Part shown: positions 43,254 through 51,270 of the stretch, piece by piece
Layout of the letters: each line of letters starts with the position of its first letter
How positions within the stretch are numbered: the stretch's first letter is position 1
Assembly (NCBI RefSeq): GCF_017052465.1
Contig: NZ_JAFHKT010000114.1
Location: 28,490-92,489, forward strand
DNA: 64,000 bases
Direction: 5' to 3'
From: Arthrobacter pascens
Lineage (GTDB): Bacteria > Actinomycetota > Actinomycetes > Actinomycetales > Micrococcaceae
Translations under genes and position numbers: made by a program
Notes under the pieces: model-generated
Databases searched by the model: none
What the model was told of the DNA's origin: nothing
Seen by the model: only the letters and a program-made list of their open reading frames with translations

Positions 43254-44436
43254 GCTGGAGAACGTCCTCGTAGACCGATTCGGGGGTGACCGCCTCCACC
43301 GTGGACTCATCGTGGCCGCACCGCGGCGCCGTCCAGCCCACCTGGGTGATGTCGATGCCGCAGACCGGGCAGTGGGTGGCCCACCCGAGGTGGATCCGGT
43401 GCAGGCCGCGCCCCAGCGGTGCGGCGTTGATCGCGTTGCCGGCCCAGAAAACGCCCACCGTGGGCGTGCCGAGCGCCTGGGCCAGGTGACGCGGACCGCT
43501 GTCGTTCGCGACCACGACGCTGCATTCGGCGAGCAGGACCGCGAGCTCCCCGAGTCCAAGTTCGCCCGCGAGCGACCCCACCTGCGGCGCTCCGTGCGGT
43601 GGGGTGTGCATGGCCACACGGCCGACGGCGTGCTCCACTACCGCTTCCGCCAGTTCCTTTTCGCTGCGGTCACCGATCACCAGGACCCGGAAGCCGTCGT
43701 CGGACGCTTTTCGGGCGACCGCCCCGAAGCGCTCCGCCGGCCAGCGGCGGCGCGGGTCCGTGGCGCCCGGATGGATCACCACGGTGCCGCCCGACCTGGC
43801 GGAGGGAAACGCTGAGGGAAACGCTGCGGGAAACAGCGCGTCCACCGTCGCGGTGAGTTCCTGCCGGAACTCCGGCAGGGCACGGATCCTGGCCTCCAGC
43901 CCCACCGGCGGTGCGCCGGCGAGGCCCGCCACCTCAAGTGCCCGCAGCGGCTCATGCTGGTAGTACAGGTAGGGCAGGGTCCGCTCCAGCCGGGCCGCAT
44001 CCGGGGTGCCGGTGCCCACTGTGTGGCGAGCCGCCAGGCGGAGAAGGAACGGATTGGAAAAGCGCCCGCCGCCGTGCACCTGGACGGCAAGGTCGAACTT
44101 CCTGGCCTGCATGCGGTCGAAGAATTCCTTCAGCTCCCCTTCATCCTCCGCTCCCGGCCGGACACCTTCCGAGAACGGCACAACTACCGTTTCGTCCACC
44201 GGACCGTCGATCCGGGACAGCAGCTCCGCCTGGATGGGCGTGCCCAGCAGGGTGGCGGAGGCCTCCGGATAGGCGGCCTTCAGCGCTGCGACGGCCGGCA
44301 GCGCGTACATCAGGTCGCCCAGGCCGCCGCCGCGCAGCACCGCGATCCGCGAGACCCCGGCGAATTTCTCCAGGACCGGGCCCACTCCGTACCCGGTGAT
44401 GCGTGCTCCGCCGAAATCTGTGTTGAGGTGCTCCAT
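43219..44436 (-). CDS. Glycosyltransferase family 9 (heptosyltransferase-like)
   Basis: A 405-residue GT-B enzyme. It starts RIAVLRGGGLGDLMYALPAV, then FDLAVQVHGGGRFSNPFLLR, VVIHPGATDPRRRWPAERF and VVANDSGPRHLAQALGTPTV. The C-terminal HCPVCGIDITQVGWTAPRCG could hold a zinc ion, unusual for GT9. An internal AFPSAFPSA repeat follows a tandem DNA repeat at about 43800-43835. It is the third GT9 of the cluster and is divergent from the aldehyde dehydrogenase. Confidence 0.9.
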   Translation of the reverse strand: MEHLNTDFGGARITGYGVGPVLEKFAGVSRIAVLRGGGLGDLMYALPAVAALKAAYPEASATLLGTPIQAELLSRIDGPVDETVVVPFSEGVRPGAEDEGELKEFFDRMQARKFDLAVQVHGGGRFSNPFLLRLAARHTVGTGTPDAARLERTLPYLYYQHEPLRALEVAGLAGAPPVGLEARIRALPEFRQELTATVDALFPAAFPSAFPSARSGGTVVIHPGATDPRRRWPAERFGAVARKASDDGFRVLVIGDRSEKELAEAVVEHAVGRVAMHTPPHGAPQVGSLAGELGLGELAVLLAECSVVVANDSGPRHLAQALGTPTVGVFWAGNAINAAPLGRGLHRIHLGWATHCPVCGIDITQVGWTAPRCGHDESTVEAVTPESVYEDVLQLTAMNLPLRGR

Positions 44437-44658
44437 GGCGTCAGCCCTTCGTGTTCGGACGGGTCAGGACAGGGTGGTTCGCTTCCGTGGAGCCCACCAT
44501 ACGGCCCCGTACTCGCGCCTCGCCAGCACCCAAACTCGTGACGGCGCAGGCGTGTAAAGCACCGGCGGCGGGGTACGGATGAGGTCAGGAGACGGCACGA
44601 ACCGGAGCCTCCTGGACCGGAGCCACATGGACCAGCAGCCTGCACAGCGAGGAGCCCC

Positions 44659-46086
44659 ATGCACACGACAACCCAGGCTTTCCAGACAACCGCACCAGAC
44701 CAGCTCACCATCAGGGACCCCCGCACCGGCGACGTCGTGGGCACGTTTGCTTCCGCCCGGCCCGAGGACGTGGCACGTGCCGTGGCGGCCGCCCGCGCCG
44801 CCCAGCCGGCCTGGTCCGCCACGCCGCCGGCGGAACGGGGCAGGCTCCTGCGTGCCGCCGCTGCCGCCCTGGGCGAACAGGCCGCGGAGCTGGCGGAGAT
44901 CAACGCGCGGGAGACGGGCCGCCCTGTGGAGGAGGCCCGGGCCGGCGTGGGAGCGGGAGTTGCCACGCTGGAGCAGTATGCCGAGCTCGGGCCGGTGCAC
45001 CGCGGCCACAGCCTTCGAGGGAACAGGCTCGCGGCCGACTACACGGCAGCGGAGCCCCGCGGCGTGGCCGTCCTGCTGACGCCGTGGAACGACCCCGTCG
45101 CCGTAGCCTGCGGACTGATCGGCGCCGCGCTGGTCACCGGTAACACCGTCGTCCACAAACCCAGCGAGCGCTGCCCCCGCGTCGGCGAACGGCTCGGCGA
45201 AGTGCTCGCGTCTGCCTTCCCGCCGGATGTCTTGCAGACCCTGACAGGAGGCGCCGACGTCGGCTCACTCCTCACGCAGCAGCCGCCCGTAGACGTCTTT
45301 GCGCACGTTGGGTCCAGCGACAGCGGCGCCCGCATTGCGCAGGCCGCGGTGCTCACCGGCGCCCACGTGATCCGGGAAAACGGCGGCAATGATCCGCTCG
45401 TGGTTGACGAGGATGTGGACCCTGAATGGGCCGCGGAACAGGCAGCCGTCGGCGCGTTCAGCAACAGTGGCCAGATCTGCACGTCGGTGGAGCGAATCTA
45501 TGTCCACCGGGCCGTTGCGGAGCCGTTTTGCGATGCGCTCGCGGCACAGGCCCGGACGCGCAACCGGGTCGGGATCGCGCCGCTGGTGGACACGCGGCTG
45601 CGCGAGACGGTCCACCGGCATGTCTCCGAAGCCTTGCGGCTCGGCGCGCGGGCGCTGGAGGGCGGGACGGTTCCCGACGGTCCTGGAGCCTTCTATCCCG
45701 CCACAGTCCTGCTCGACTGCACGGACTCCATGGAGGTCATGGCCGAGGAGACCTTCGGCCCGGTGGCTCCGGTGCGCGTCGTGGACAGCTTTGGGGAAGG
45801 CCTGCAGCTGGCCGCCGCGGGCCGGTACGGGCTGGCCGCGACGGTCCTGACCGGGAGTATCGCCCACGCCCAGCAGGCCATAGCGGCCCTTCCCGTGGGC
45901 ACGGTCAAGGTCAATGACGTGTTCGGCGGGGCCCCGGGCGGGTCCGCCCAGCCGCGCGGCGCAAGCGGTCAGGGCTTCGGCTACGGGCCGGAGCTCCTGG
46001 ACGAATTCACCAGGGTCAAGGTGGTGCACATGGCGGCGGCCCCTCGTCCCGGCACCGGCTCCTCCGCGGAAGGCCTGGCAGAATGA
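44659..46086 (+). CDS. Aldehyde dehydrogenase family protein
   Basis: A 475-residue NAD(P)-dependent dehydrogenase. The oxyanion Asn lies in LLTPWNDPVAVACG, the general base Glu240 in IRENGGNDPLVV and the catalytic Cys274 in SNSGQICTSVERIYV; EETFGPVAPVRVV is near the C terminus. All catalytic residues are present. It overlaps the second HldE-like gene by 4 nt, so it may act on a sugar-derived or glycerol-derived aldehyde in the same pathway. It is also close to the vanillin/benzaldehyde dehydrogenase group. Confidence 0.9.
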   Translation: MHTTTQAFQTTAPDQLTIRDPRTGDVVGTFASARPEDVARAVAAARAAQPAWSATPPAERGRLLRAAAAALGEQAAELAEINARETGRPVEEARAGVGAGVATLEQYAELGPVHRGHSLRGNRLAADYTAAEPRGVAVLLTPWNDPVAVACGLIGAALVTGNTVVHKPSERCPRVGERLGEVLASAFPPDVLQTLTGGADVGSLLTQQPPVDVFAHVGSSDSGARIAQAAVLTGAHVIRENGGNDPLVVDEDVDPEWAAEQAAVGAFSNSGQICTSVERIYVHRAVAEPFCDALAAQARTRNRVGIAPLVDTRLRETVHRHVSEALRLGARALEGGTVPDGPGAFYPATVLLDCTDSMEVMAEETFGPVAPVRVVDSFGEGLQLAAAGRYGLAATVLTGSIAHAQQAIAALPVGTVKVNDVFGGAPGGSAQPRGASGQGFGYGPELLDEFTRVKVVHMAAAPRPGTGSSAEGLAE

Positions 46087-47705
46087 CGGCCGGCGGAGCA
46101 GGCCAAGAGAGAGCCAGCCGGGCGGGAGCCGGAGGAGGGAATCTGCGGGACGGGCACGTGCCGTACGGGCCGGCCGGGTACGGGCCGGAGCTCTCGGAGC
46201 AGCGCGGCCTGGCAGCGTGGCTTCCGCGGCGGCTTGCGGAGCAACACCCGGCTGTCCTCGTGGTGGGCGACCTGATTCTCGATGGCTGGTGGAGTGGCCC
46301 CAGCGACAGGATGTGCCGTGAGGCTCCGGCCCCCGTAGTGGACATCACCCGCCGCGAATTTTCCCCGGGCGGCGCCGCGAACACCGCCATGAACCTGGCC
46401 TCCCTGGGTGCCCGGGTGAGCGTCGCCGGGCTCATCGGAACGGACGACGCCGGCACGGAACTCAAGCGCCAGCTGCTGGCCGCCGGCGTCGACACCACCT
46501 TCCTGATGGAAGACCCGGACCTGGTGACCACGACGAAAATCCGCATCAGCAGCGGCGGGCAGGTCCTGCTCCGCTTCGACGATGCCGCCGCTGAAATCCC
46601 GGAAGACGCGCTGGCGGCGCTCGCCGCTGTGCTGCCGGCCGCCGTCGAACGCCAGGACGCCGTGGTGGTCTGTGACTACGGGACAGGGGTGCTGGCCGGG
46701 CCGGTCCGCGGACGGCTCACCGGTGCCCTGGCCCGGCGCGGACCGAACCAGCTGGTGGTGGTGGATGCCCATGACCCCCGCCCGTGGGCGGGTTTGGAAC
46801 CGGACCTCGCTACGCCCAACGCGCAAGAGGCCGCGAGGCTGCTGGATTGCCGCCTGTCCGGCGGGCCGGAGCGCGCCGCCGTGGTGACCGGGCATGGGCA
46901 GCAGCTGCTGAAGGCCACGGGTGCCCGGGCGGTGGTGGTCACGCTGGACCGCGACGGCACTGTCCTGGTGATGGCCGACGGCACTTCCCACCGGACCTGG
47001 GCGCGGCCGGCCACGGAGAATCAGGCATCCGGTGCGGGAGACACGTTCGTGGCCGCACTGACCCTGGCCCGCGCCGCTTCCCTTCCCCTGACCGCCAGCC
47101 TCGACCTGGCGCAGGCGGCAGCGGACGTCGTGGTGCACCACCCGGGAACATCCGTGTGCGGCACGGATGAGCTGGGGCGCTACCTGGAAAGCTTCGCGGA
47201 CACGGCCCTGACGGCGGACGAGCTGGAACGGCACATCCGTGCCCACCGCAGCGACGGCCAGCGGGTTGTCCTTACCAACGGCTGCTTCGACGTGCTGCAC
47301 CGCGGCCACACTCGCTACCTGAACCAGGCCAAGCAGCTGGGCGACATCCTGGTGGTGGCACTCAACAGTGACGAGTCCGTGCGCAGGCTCAAAGGACCGG
47401 AGCGCCCCATCAACAGCGTGGCGGACCGTGCCGCCGTGATCGCCGCGCTGAGCTGCGTGGACTACGTGACCGTTTTCGACACCCCCACGCCCATACCGCT
47501 GATTGAGCAGCTGCGCCCGGAAATCTACGCCAAGGGCGGCGACTACACGCCCGAGATGCTGGCCGAAACGGAGGCCGTGGAGGCCTACGGCGGTCGGGTC
47601 CGCATCCTGGACTATGTGGCGGAGCGCTCCACCACCGCGATGGTGCAGCGCATCCGCAACGGGGAAGGCGCAGTGGTTGCTGAGACGGCGGTTTCTGAGC
47701 CGTAG
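46083..47705 (+). CDS. hldE: HldE-like bifunctional heptose kinase/adenylyltransferase (copy 2)
   Basis: A 540-residue fusion. A Gly-rich extension of about 55 residues precedes the kinase domain (about 56-375): VLVVGDLILDGWWSG, REAPAPVVDITRREFSPGG, an intact GGAAN at 96-100, and the catalytic GAGD in NQASGAGDTFVAAL. The nucleotidyltransferase domain (about 390-530) has TNGCFDVLHRGHTRYL with His406 and NSDESVRRLKGPERPIN. Unlike copy 1, both halves keep their key residues. It closes the heptose cluster. Confidence 0.93.
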   Translation: MTAGGAGQERASRAGAGGGNLRDGHVPYGPAGYGPELSEQRGLAAWLPRRLAEQHPAVLVVGDLILDGWWSGPSDRMCREAPAPVVDITRREFSPGGAANTAMNLASLGARVSVAGLIGTDDAGTELKRQLLAAGVDTTFLMEDPDLVTTTKIRISSGGQVLLRFDDAAAEIPEDALAALAAVLPAAVERQDAVVVCDYGTGVLAGPVRGRLTGALARRGPNQLVVVDAHDPRPWAGLEPDLATPNAQEAARLLDCRLSGGPERAAVVTGHGQQLLKATGARAVVVTLDRDGTVLVMADGTSHRTWARPATENQASGAGDTFVAALTLARAASLPLTASLDLAQAAADVVVHHPGTSVCGTDELGRYLESFADTALTADELERHIRAHRSDGQRVVLTNGCFDVLHRGHTRYLNQAKQLGDILVVALNSDESVRRLKGPERPINSVADRAAVIAALSCVDYVTVFDTPTPIPLIEQLRPEIYAKGGDYTPEMLAETEAVEAYGGRVRILDYVAERSTTAMVQRIRNGEGAVVAETAVSEP

Positions 47706-47760
47706 CTTCCGCTTCGAACTTGTCGAGATCGCGGGCTGGTCGAAGCCCAGGTCTTCGGCA

Positions 47761-47793
47761 GCCTCAACCCCCGCCGTCAACTAGGGTTGAGGC
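47761..47793 (+). terminator. Possible terminator after the heptose cluster
   Basis: GCCTCAACCC and GGGTTGAGGC form a perfect 10-bp stem with a 13-nt loop, 56 nt after the hldE copy 2 stop. No T-tract follows. Confidence 0.5.
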
Positions 47794-47816
47794 ATGACCG
47801 AAGCGGCGGAAAACTG

Positions 47817-48740
47817 ATGGCACGGCGCGGCAAGGCCAGCGGCCGGACAGCCGACGCCGGCGCCCGTGGAGTCGTGGAGCTGCCCAAGGGTGCCCGCCCG
47901 GACGGACCCGTGGAGGGCGTCTACTACATCGACACCGGAGACTGCGAACTGATCGCGGACCAGGACAATTCCAGCGGCTGGCTGCTGCGCATCAACGGTG
48001 TGATGAGCTCGCACATCGACCTCGCCGATCCGCTGTTTCTTGACTTCGAGTACATGCGCTGGATGGCCGCCCTCATCGAGTCCCGCTGGCCTCCGGAATC
48101 CCGGCCCAGGCTGCGCGGCCTCCACCTTGGCGGCGGCGCCTGTTCGCTGGCCCGTTACTTCCACGCCGCCTATCCCGAGGCACGGCAGGTGGTGGTTGAA
48201 CTGGACGGGAAACTCGCCGAATATGTCCGCGGCTGGTTTGACCTCCCCAAAGCGCCGCTGTTGCGCCTTCGCGTCGGGGAGGCCCGGGCCGTGACCGAAA
48301 CGCTGACGCCGGAGACCCGCGACTTCATCATCAGGGACGTCTTCGCCGGTGCATTCACACCGCGGCCGCTGACCACGGCCGAATTCACCGAACACGTGAA
48401 GCGGGTGCTGGCTCCGGGCGGCCTGTATGTCGTGAATTCGGGGGACGGGCCGGACCTCAAGAGTGCTCGCGAGGATGCCGCCACCATCGCCGCCGCCTTT
48501 AAACACACCGTGATCATCGCTGATCCGGCCATGCTCAAGGGACGCCGCTACGGCAACATGGTGATGGCCGGCAGCGACCGGCCGTTCGACGACGATCCCC
48601 ACCTGGCCCGCCGGCTCCTCGGGGGCGCCGTCCCCGCCCACATCTGGGACGACACACGAGTCCGCGCCTTCGCCACCGGGGCATCGGTCCGCCGCGATCC
48701 GCCGCCTCCCCCGCCCTTACCTCCATCGACTGCTCCGTAA
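47817..48740 (+). CDS. Spermidine synthase-like methyltransferase-fold protein
   Basis: A 307-residue protein of the spermidine-synthase fold. LRGLHLGGGACSLARYFHAAYP matches the nucleotide-binding glycine loop, VVVELDGKLAEYVRGWF the acidic end of strand 2, and FIIRDVFAGAFTPRPLTTAEF the active-site region. Many actinobacterial members of this group are not true polyamine synthases. The ATG at 47817 was chosen. The C terminus is a short Pro-rich tail. Its stop codon lies inside a terminator hairpin. Confidence 0.82.
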   Translation: MARRGKASGRTADAGARGVVELPKGARPDGPVEGVYYIDTGDCELIADQDNSSGWLLRINGVMSSHIDLADPLFLDFEYMRWMAALIESRWPPESRPRLRGLHLGGGACSLARYFHAAYPEARQVVVELDGKLAEYVRGWFDLPKAPLLRLRVGEARAVTETLTPETRDFIIRDVFAGAFTPRPLTTAEFTEHVKRVLAPGGLYVVNSGDGPDLKSAREDAATIAAAFKHTVIIADPAMLKGRRYGNMVMAGSDRPFDDDPHLARRLLGGAVPAHIWDDTRVRAFATGASVRRDPPPPPPLPPSTAP

Positions 48741-48778
48741 CTGCCCTTCCCATGCTTCAAAAGGGCAGTTACGGAGCA
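48731..48778. terminator. Bidirectional terminator overlapping two stop codons
   Basis: A perfect 18-bp inverted repeat, TGCTCCGTAACTGCCCTT and its complement, with a 12-nt loop. The stop of the spermidine-synthase-like gene (48738-48740) falls in the left arm and the stop of the LysR gene (48769-48771) in the right arm. Confidence 0.75.
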
Positions 48779-49686
48779 ATCGATGGGGTTCTGCCGCGCC
48801 CCAGCAGCGACTCCCGGTTTGCCGTCACCTCTTCGCGCACTGCCTGGACCACGGCCGCGACGGCGGGCCGCCGCATGGAGTCCGGCCGGAGCACCATCCA
48901 GTAGGGGAGGCGCTCCGCGAACTGTTCCGGCAGGAGGCGCACGAGGTCATCGTGCCGGTCTCCCATGAAGCACGGCAGGAACCCGATGCCGGCGCCCGCC
49001 CGCGTGGCCTCCACATGGACGAACACGTTGGTGGAGCTCACGCCGTCCCGCATCGCCGGCACCAGGCGCCGCGGAGCGTCGAGGTCGTCCACCTGCAGCA
49101 TGGAGTCCACGAAGTACACCAGCGGATGCGTTGTCAGGGACTCCACCGAGTCCGGGGTTCCGTTCTCCATCAGGTACGAGCGGGAGGCGTACATGCCCAG
49201 CACGTATTCGCCGAGACGGAAGGCCTCGGCCCGGTGCACCTGCGGCTCACCCACCACCACCTCGATGTCGAGCCCGGAGCGCTGCTGCAGCGCCCGCCTC
49301 GTGACAGTGACGATCTCCACGCTGAGGCCGGGGTGGTCCCGCCGCAGCTTGGCGACCGCCGGAGCGGCGATGTACGCGCTGAAGCCGTCCGTTGCGGTCA
49401 TGCGCACGACGCCGGTCACCGGGTCGGGCGGGCGGCCGGAAGGCCCGAGGGCGCGCACCGCGGTTTCAACCTGTTCGGCAACCATGGCCGCCTGCGCGCC
49501 AAGTTCGGTCAGTTCCCAGCCGCCCGCCGCCCGGGAGAGGACGCGCCCTCCGAGCGCCTTTTCCAGGGCCGCGATCCTGCGGGACACTGTGGTGTGGTTC
49601 AGCCCCAACACCTGGGCCGCCGTCGTGAATTTCGCCGAACGGGACACCGCGAGCAGGACCAGCAGGTCATCGGGGTTGGCTTCCAT
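48769..49686 (-). CDS. LysR family transcriptional regulator
   Basis: A 305-residue LysR activator. The helix-turn-helix (about 5-60) reads DLLVLLAVSRSAKFTTAAQVL then NHTTVSRRIAALEKALG. The substrate-binding domain follows, with VVRMTATDGFSAYIAAPAV. The ATG at 49686 gives the standard length; the frame to 49749 is an extension without similarity. It is divergent from the 3-hydroxybutyrate dehydrogenase gene and probably controls it through palindromes in the 129-bp gap. Confidence 0.9.
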   Translation of the reverse strand: MEANPDDLLVLLAVSRSAKFTTAAQVLGLNHTTVSRRIAALEKALGGRVLSRAAGGWELTELGAQAAMVAEQVETAVRALGPSGRPPDPVTGVVRMTATDGFSAYIAAPAVAKLRRDHPGLSVEIVTVTRRALQQRSGLDIEVVVGEPQVHRAEAFRLGEYVLGMYASRSYLMENGTPDSVESLTTHPLVYFVDSMLQVDDLDAPRRLVPAMRDGVSSTNVFVHVEATRAGAGIGFLPCFMGDRHDDLVRLLPEQFAERLPYWMVLRPDSMRRPAVAAVVQAVREEVTANRESLLGRGRTPSIAP

Positions 49687-49698
49687 ATCTGCAATTTT

Positions 49699-49784
49699 GC
49701 ACGAATTACGTGCCGGATTAGCTATTGAGCCGGGAAGTCTCTGCAGCAATACTCAGGTGAACCGGAAGTGCCGTGATGCGGCAC
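49699..49784. promoter_or_regulatory. Two candidate LysR operators upstream of bdhA
   Basis: GCACG-AATTA-CGTGC (49699-49713) and GTGCCG-TGATG-CGGCAC (49768-49784) are perfect inverted repeats with 5-nt centres and a shared GCAC/GTGC core, 69 bp apart between divergent lysR and bdhA. This two-site layout is typical of LysR activation and autorepression. Confidence 0.5.
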
Positions 49785-49815
49785 GTGTCAGCGCGGACAC
49801 TTAGAGGAGCAGAAC

Positions 49816-50568
49816 ATGAGCGGAAAGACCCTGAACGGCCGCAAGGCCGTGGTGACCGGCGGCGCCAGCGGGATAGGCGCGGCCTGTGCGCGGGAGCTCG
49901 CTGCCCGTGGCGCCAAAGTGGTGGTGGCCGACGTGGACGAGGCGGGAGCCGCAGCCCTCGCCGACGAGCTGGGCGGCACGGCCTGGGGCGTGGACCTCCT
50001 GGACGTGGATGCCCTGGCGGCGCTGAGCCTGGACTGCGACATCCTGGTTAACAACGCTGGCATCCAGCACATCGGCCCCATCGAGGACTTCGAGCCGGCT
50101 GCCTTCCGCCGGATCCTCACCCTGATGCTTGAGGCGCCCTTCCTGCTGGTGCGGGCATCCCTCCCGCACATGTATGCCAATGGCTTCGGCCGTATCATCA
50201 ACGTGTCCTCCGTGCACGGGATCCGGGCCTCGCCGTTCAAGAGCGCCTACGTCTCCGCGAAGCACGGGCTGGAAGGACTGAGCAAAGTAACGGCGCTGGA
50301 GGGCGGGGAGCACGGCGTCACGTCCAACTGCATCAATCCCGGGTACGTCCGCACGCCGCTCGTGGAAAAGCAGATTGCCGACCAGGCCCGGGTGCACGGC
50401 ATCCCCGAATCGGAGGTCCTCGCCAAGGTCATGCTGACGGAGTCCGCCATCAAACGGCTGGTGGAGCCGGAGGAAGTCGCCTCCCTTGTTGGGTGGCTGG
50501 CGTCGGACGACGCCGGGATGGTCACCGGCGCGAGCTACACCATGGACGGCGGCTGGTCCGCCCGGTAG
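49816..50568 (+). CDS. bdhA: 3-hydroxybutyrate dehydrogenase
   Basis: A 250-residue classical SDR. Cofactor loop VVTGGASGIGAACARELA, NNAG in DILVNNAGIQHIGPIEDF, catalytic Ser in INVSSVHGIRASPFKSAY and the Tyr-x3-Lys YVSAK. The QHIGPIEDF and INPGYVRTPLVEKQI segments match 3-hydroxybutyrate dehydrogenases, which oxidise D-3-hydroxybutyrate to acetoacetate. The ATG follows AGAGGAGCAGAAC. It is divergent from a LysR gene; the flavin reductase-like gene follows 24 nt later. Confidence 0.88.
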   Translation: MSGKTLNGRKAVVTGGASGIGAACARELAARGAKVVVADVDEAGAAALADELGGTAWGVDLLDVDALAALSLDCDILVNNAGIQHIGPIEDFEPAAFRRILTLMLEAPFLLVRASLPHMYANGFGRIINVSSVHGIRASPFKSAYVSAKHGLEGLSKVTALEGGEHGVTSNCINPGYVRTPLVEKQIADQARVHGIPESEVLAKVMLTESAIKRLVEPEEVASLVGWLASDDAGMVTGASYTMDGGWSAR

Positions 50569-50592
50569 AAAACACCCGGCTAAGCTGGCGGA

Positions 50593-51225
50593 ATGCGCAA
50601 GGATTTCAGTCCCGCTGAGTTGCCGTCTGCGGAGTTCTACCGGCTGCTGACGGCCGTTGTTGTTCCCCGCCCCATCGCCTGGGTGTCCAGCACCTCCGCC
50701 GAGGGTGTGGACAATCTCGCGCCCCATTCCTTCTTCACCGTCGCCTCTGTGACGCCGCCGATCATCCAGTTCACTTCGGTGGGCAGGAAGGATTCGCTGC
50801 GGAACATCTCGGCACGCGGGGAGTTCGTGATCAATCTCGCGCCGGCTGAGTTCATGGCCGAGGTCAATGCTACGGGCACCAACTTTCCGCCCGACGTCAG
50901 CGAGTTCGACGCCGCCGGCGTGACCCGCGAACCGGGCCTGACGGTCAGCGTGCCGCGGGTGGCGGAGTCTCCGGTGGCCCTCGAATGCCGGTTGCATTCA
51001 ACCCTGGAGATGGGCGACTGCGTCCTGGTGTTCGGCGAGGTCACCCATGCCGCCATCTCCACCGCGGTTCTGGAAGGGAGCCACCCGCGGATCGACCTCC
51101 TCGGACCACTCGCGCGGCTCGGGCGGGATGAGTGGGGGCACCTCGGAACGGTCCAGGAGCTGGGGAGGATCCGCAAGGCCGAGTGGCCCGGGGACTTCCG
51201 GCGGCGGGACGCGCCGGGCGGGTGA
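50593..51225 (+). CDS. Flavin reductase family protein (FMN-binding split barrel)
   Basis: A 210-residue protein with the split-barrel signature FYRLLTAVVVPRPIAWVSS, NLAPHSFFTVASVTPPIIQF and GEFVINLAPAEFMAEVN. These bind FMN and supply reduced flavin or reduce small substrates. It starts 24 nt after bdhA and may share its transcript. Partner monooxygenase not seen nearby. Confidence 0.85.
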   Translation: MRKDFSPAELPSAEFYRLLTAVVVPRPIAWVSSTSAEGVDNLAPHSFFTVASVTPPIIQFTSVGRKDSLRNISARGEFVINLAPAEFMAEVNATGTNFPPDVSEFDAAGVTREPGLTVSVPRVAESPVALECRLHSTLEMGDCVLVFGEVTHAAISTAVLEGSHPRIDLLGPLARLGRDEWGHLGTVQELGRIRKAEWPGDFRRRDAPGG

Positions 51226-51262
51226 GGCGGGCCCGCCATCCGTTTGGATGACCCGGCCCGCC
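51226..51262. terminator. Bidirectional terminator between convergent genes
   Basis: GGCGGGCC and GGCCCGCC form the outer stem and CATCC/GGATG the inner stem around a GTTT loop. It lies between the flavin reductase and the ABC substrate-binding protein stops. Confidence 0.7.
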
Positions 51263-51270
51263 CCATGCCT

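Noticed and set aside
45981..47780. 599-codon open frame antisense to the second hldE gene
   Set aside because: No motifs; the plus-strand HldE frame is complete with both domains.
47794..47817. Seven-codon frame before the spermidine-synthase-like gene
   Set aside because: Too short to support as a gene; it only overlaps a hairpin and the ribosome site region.
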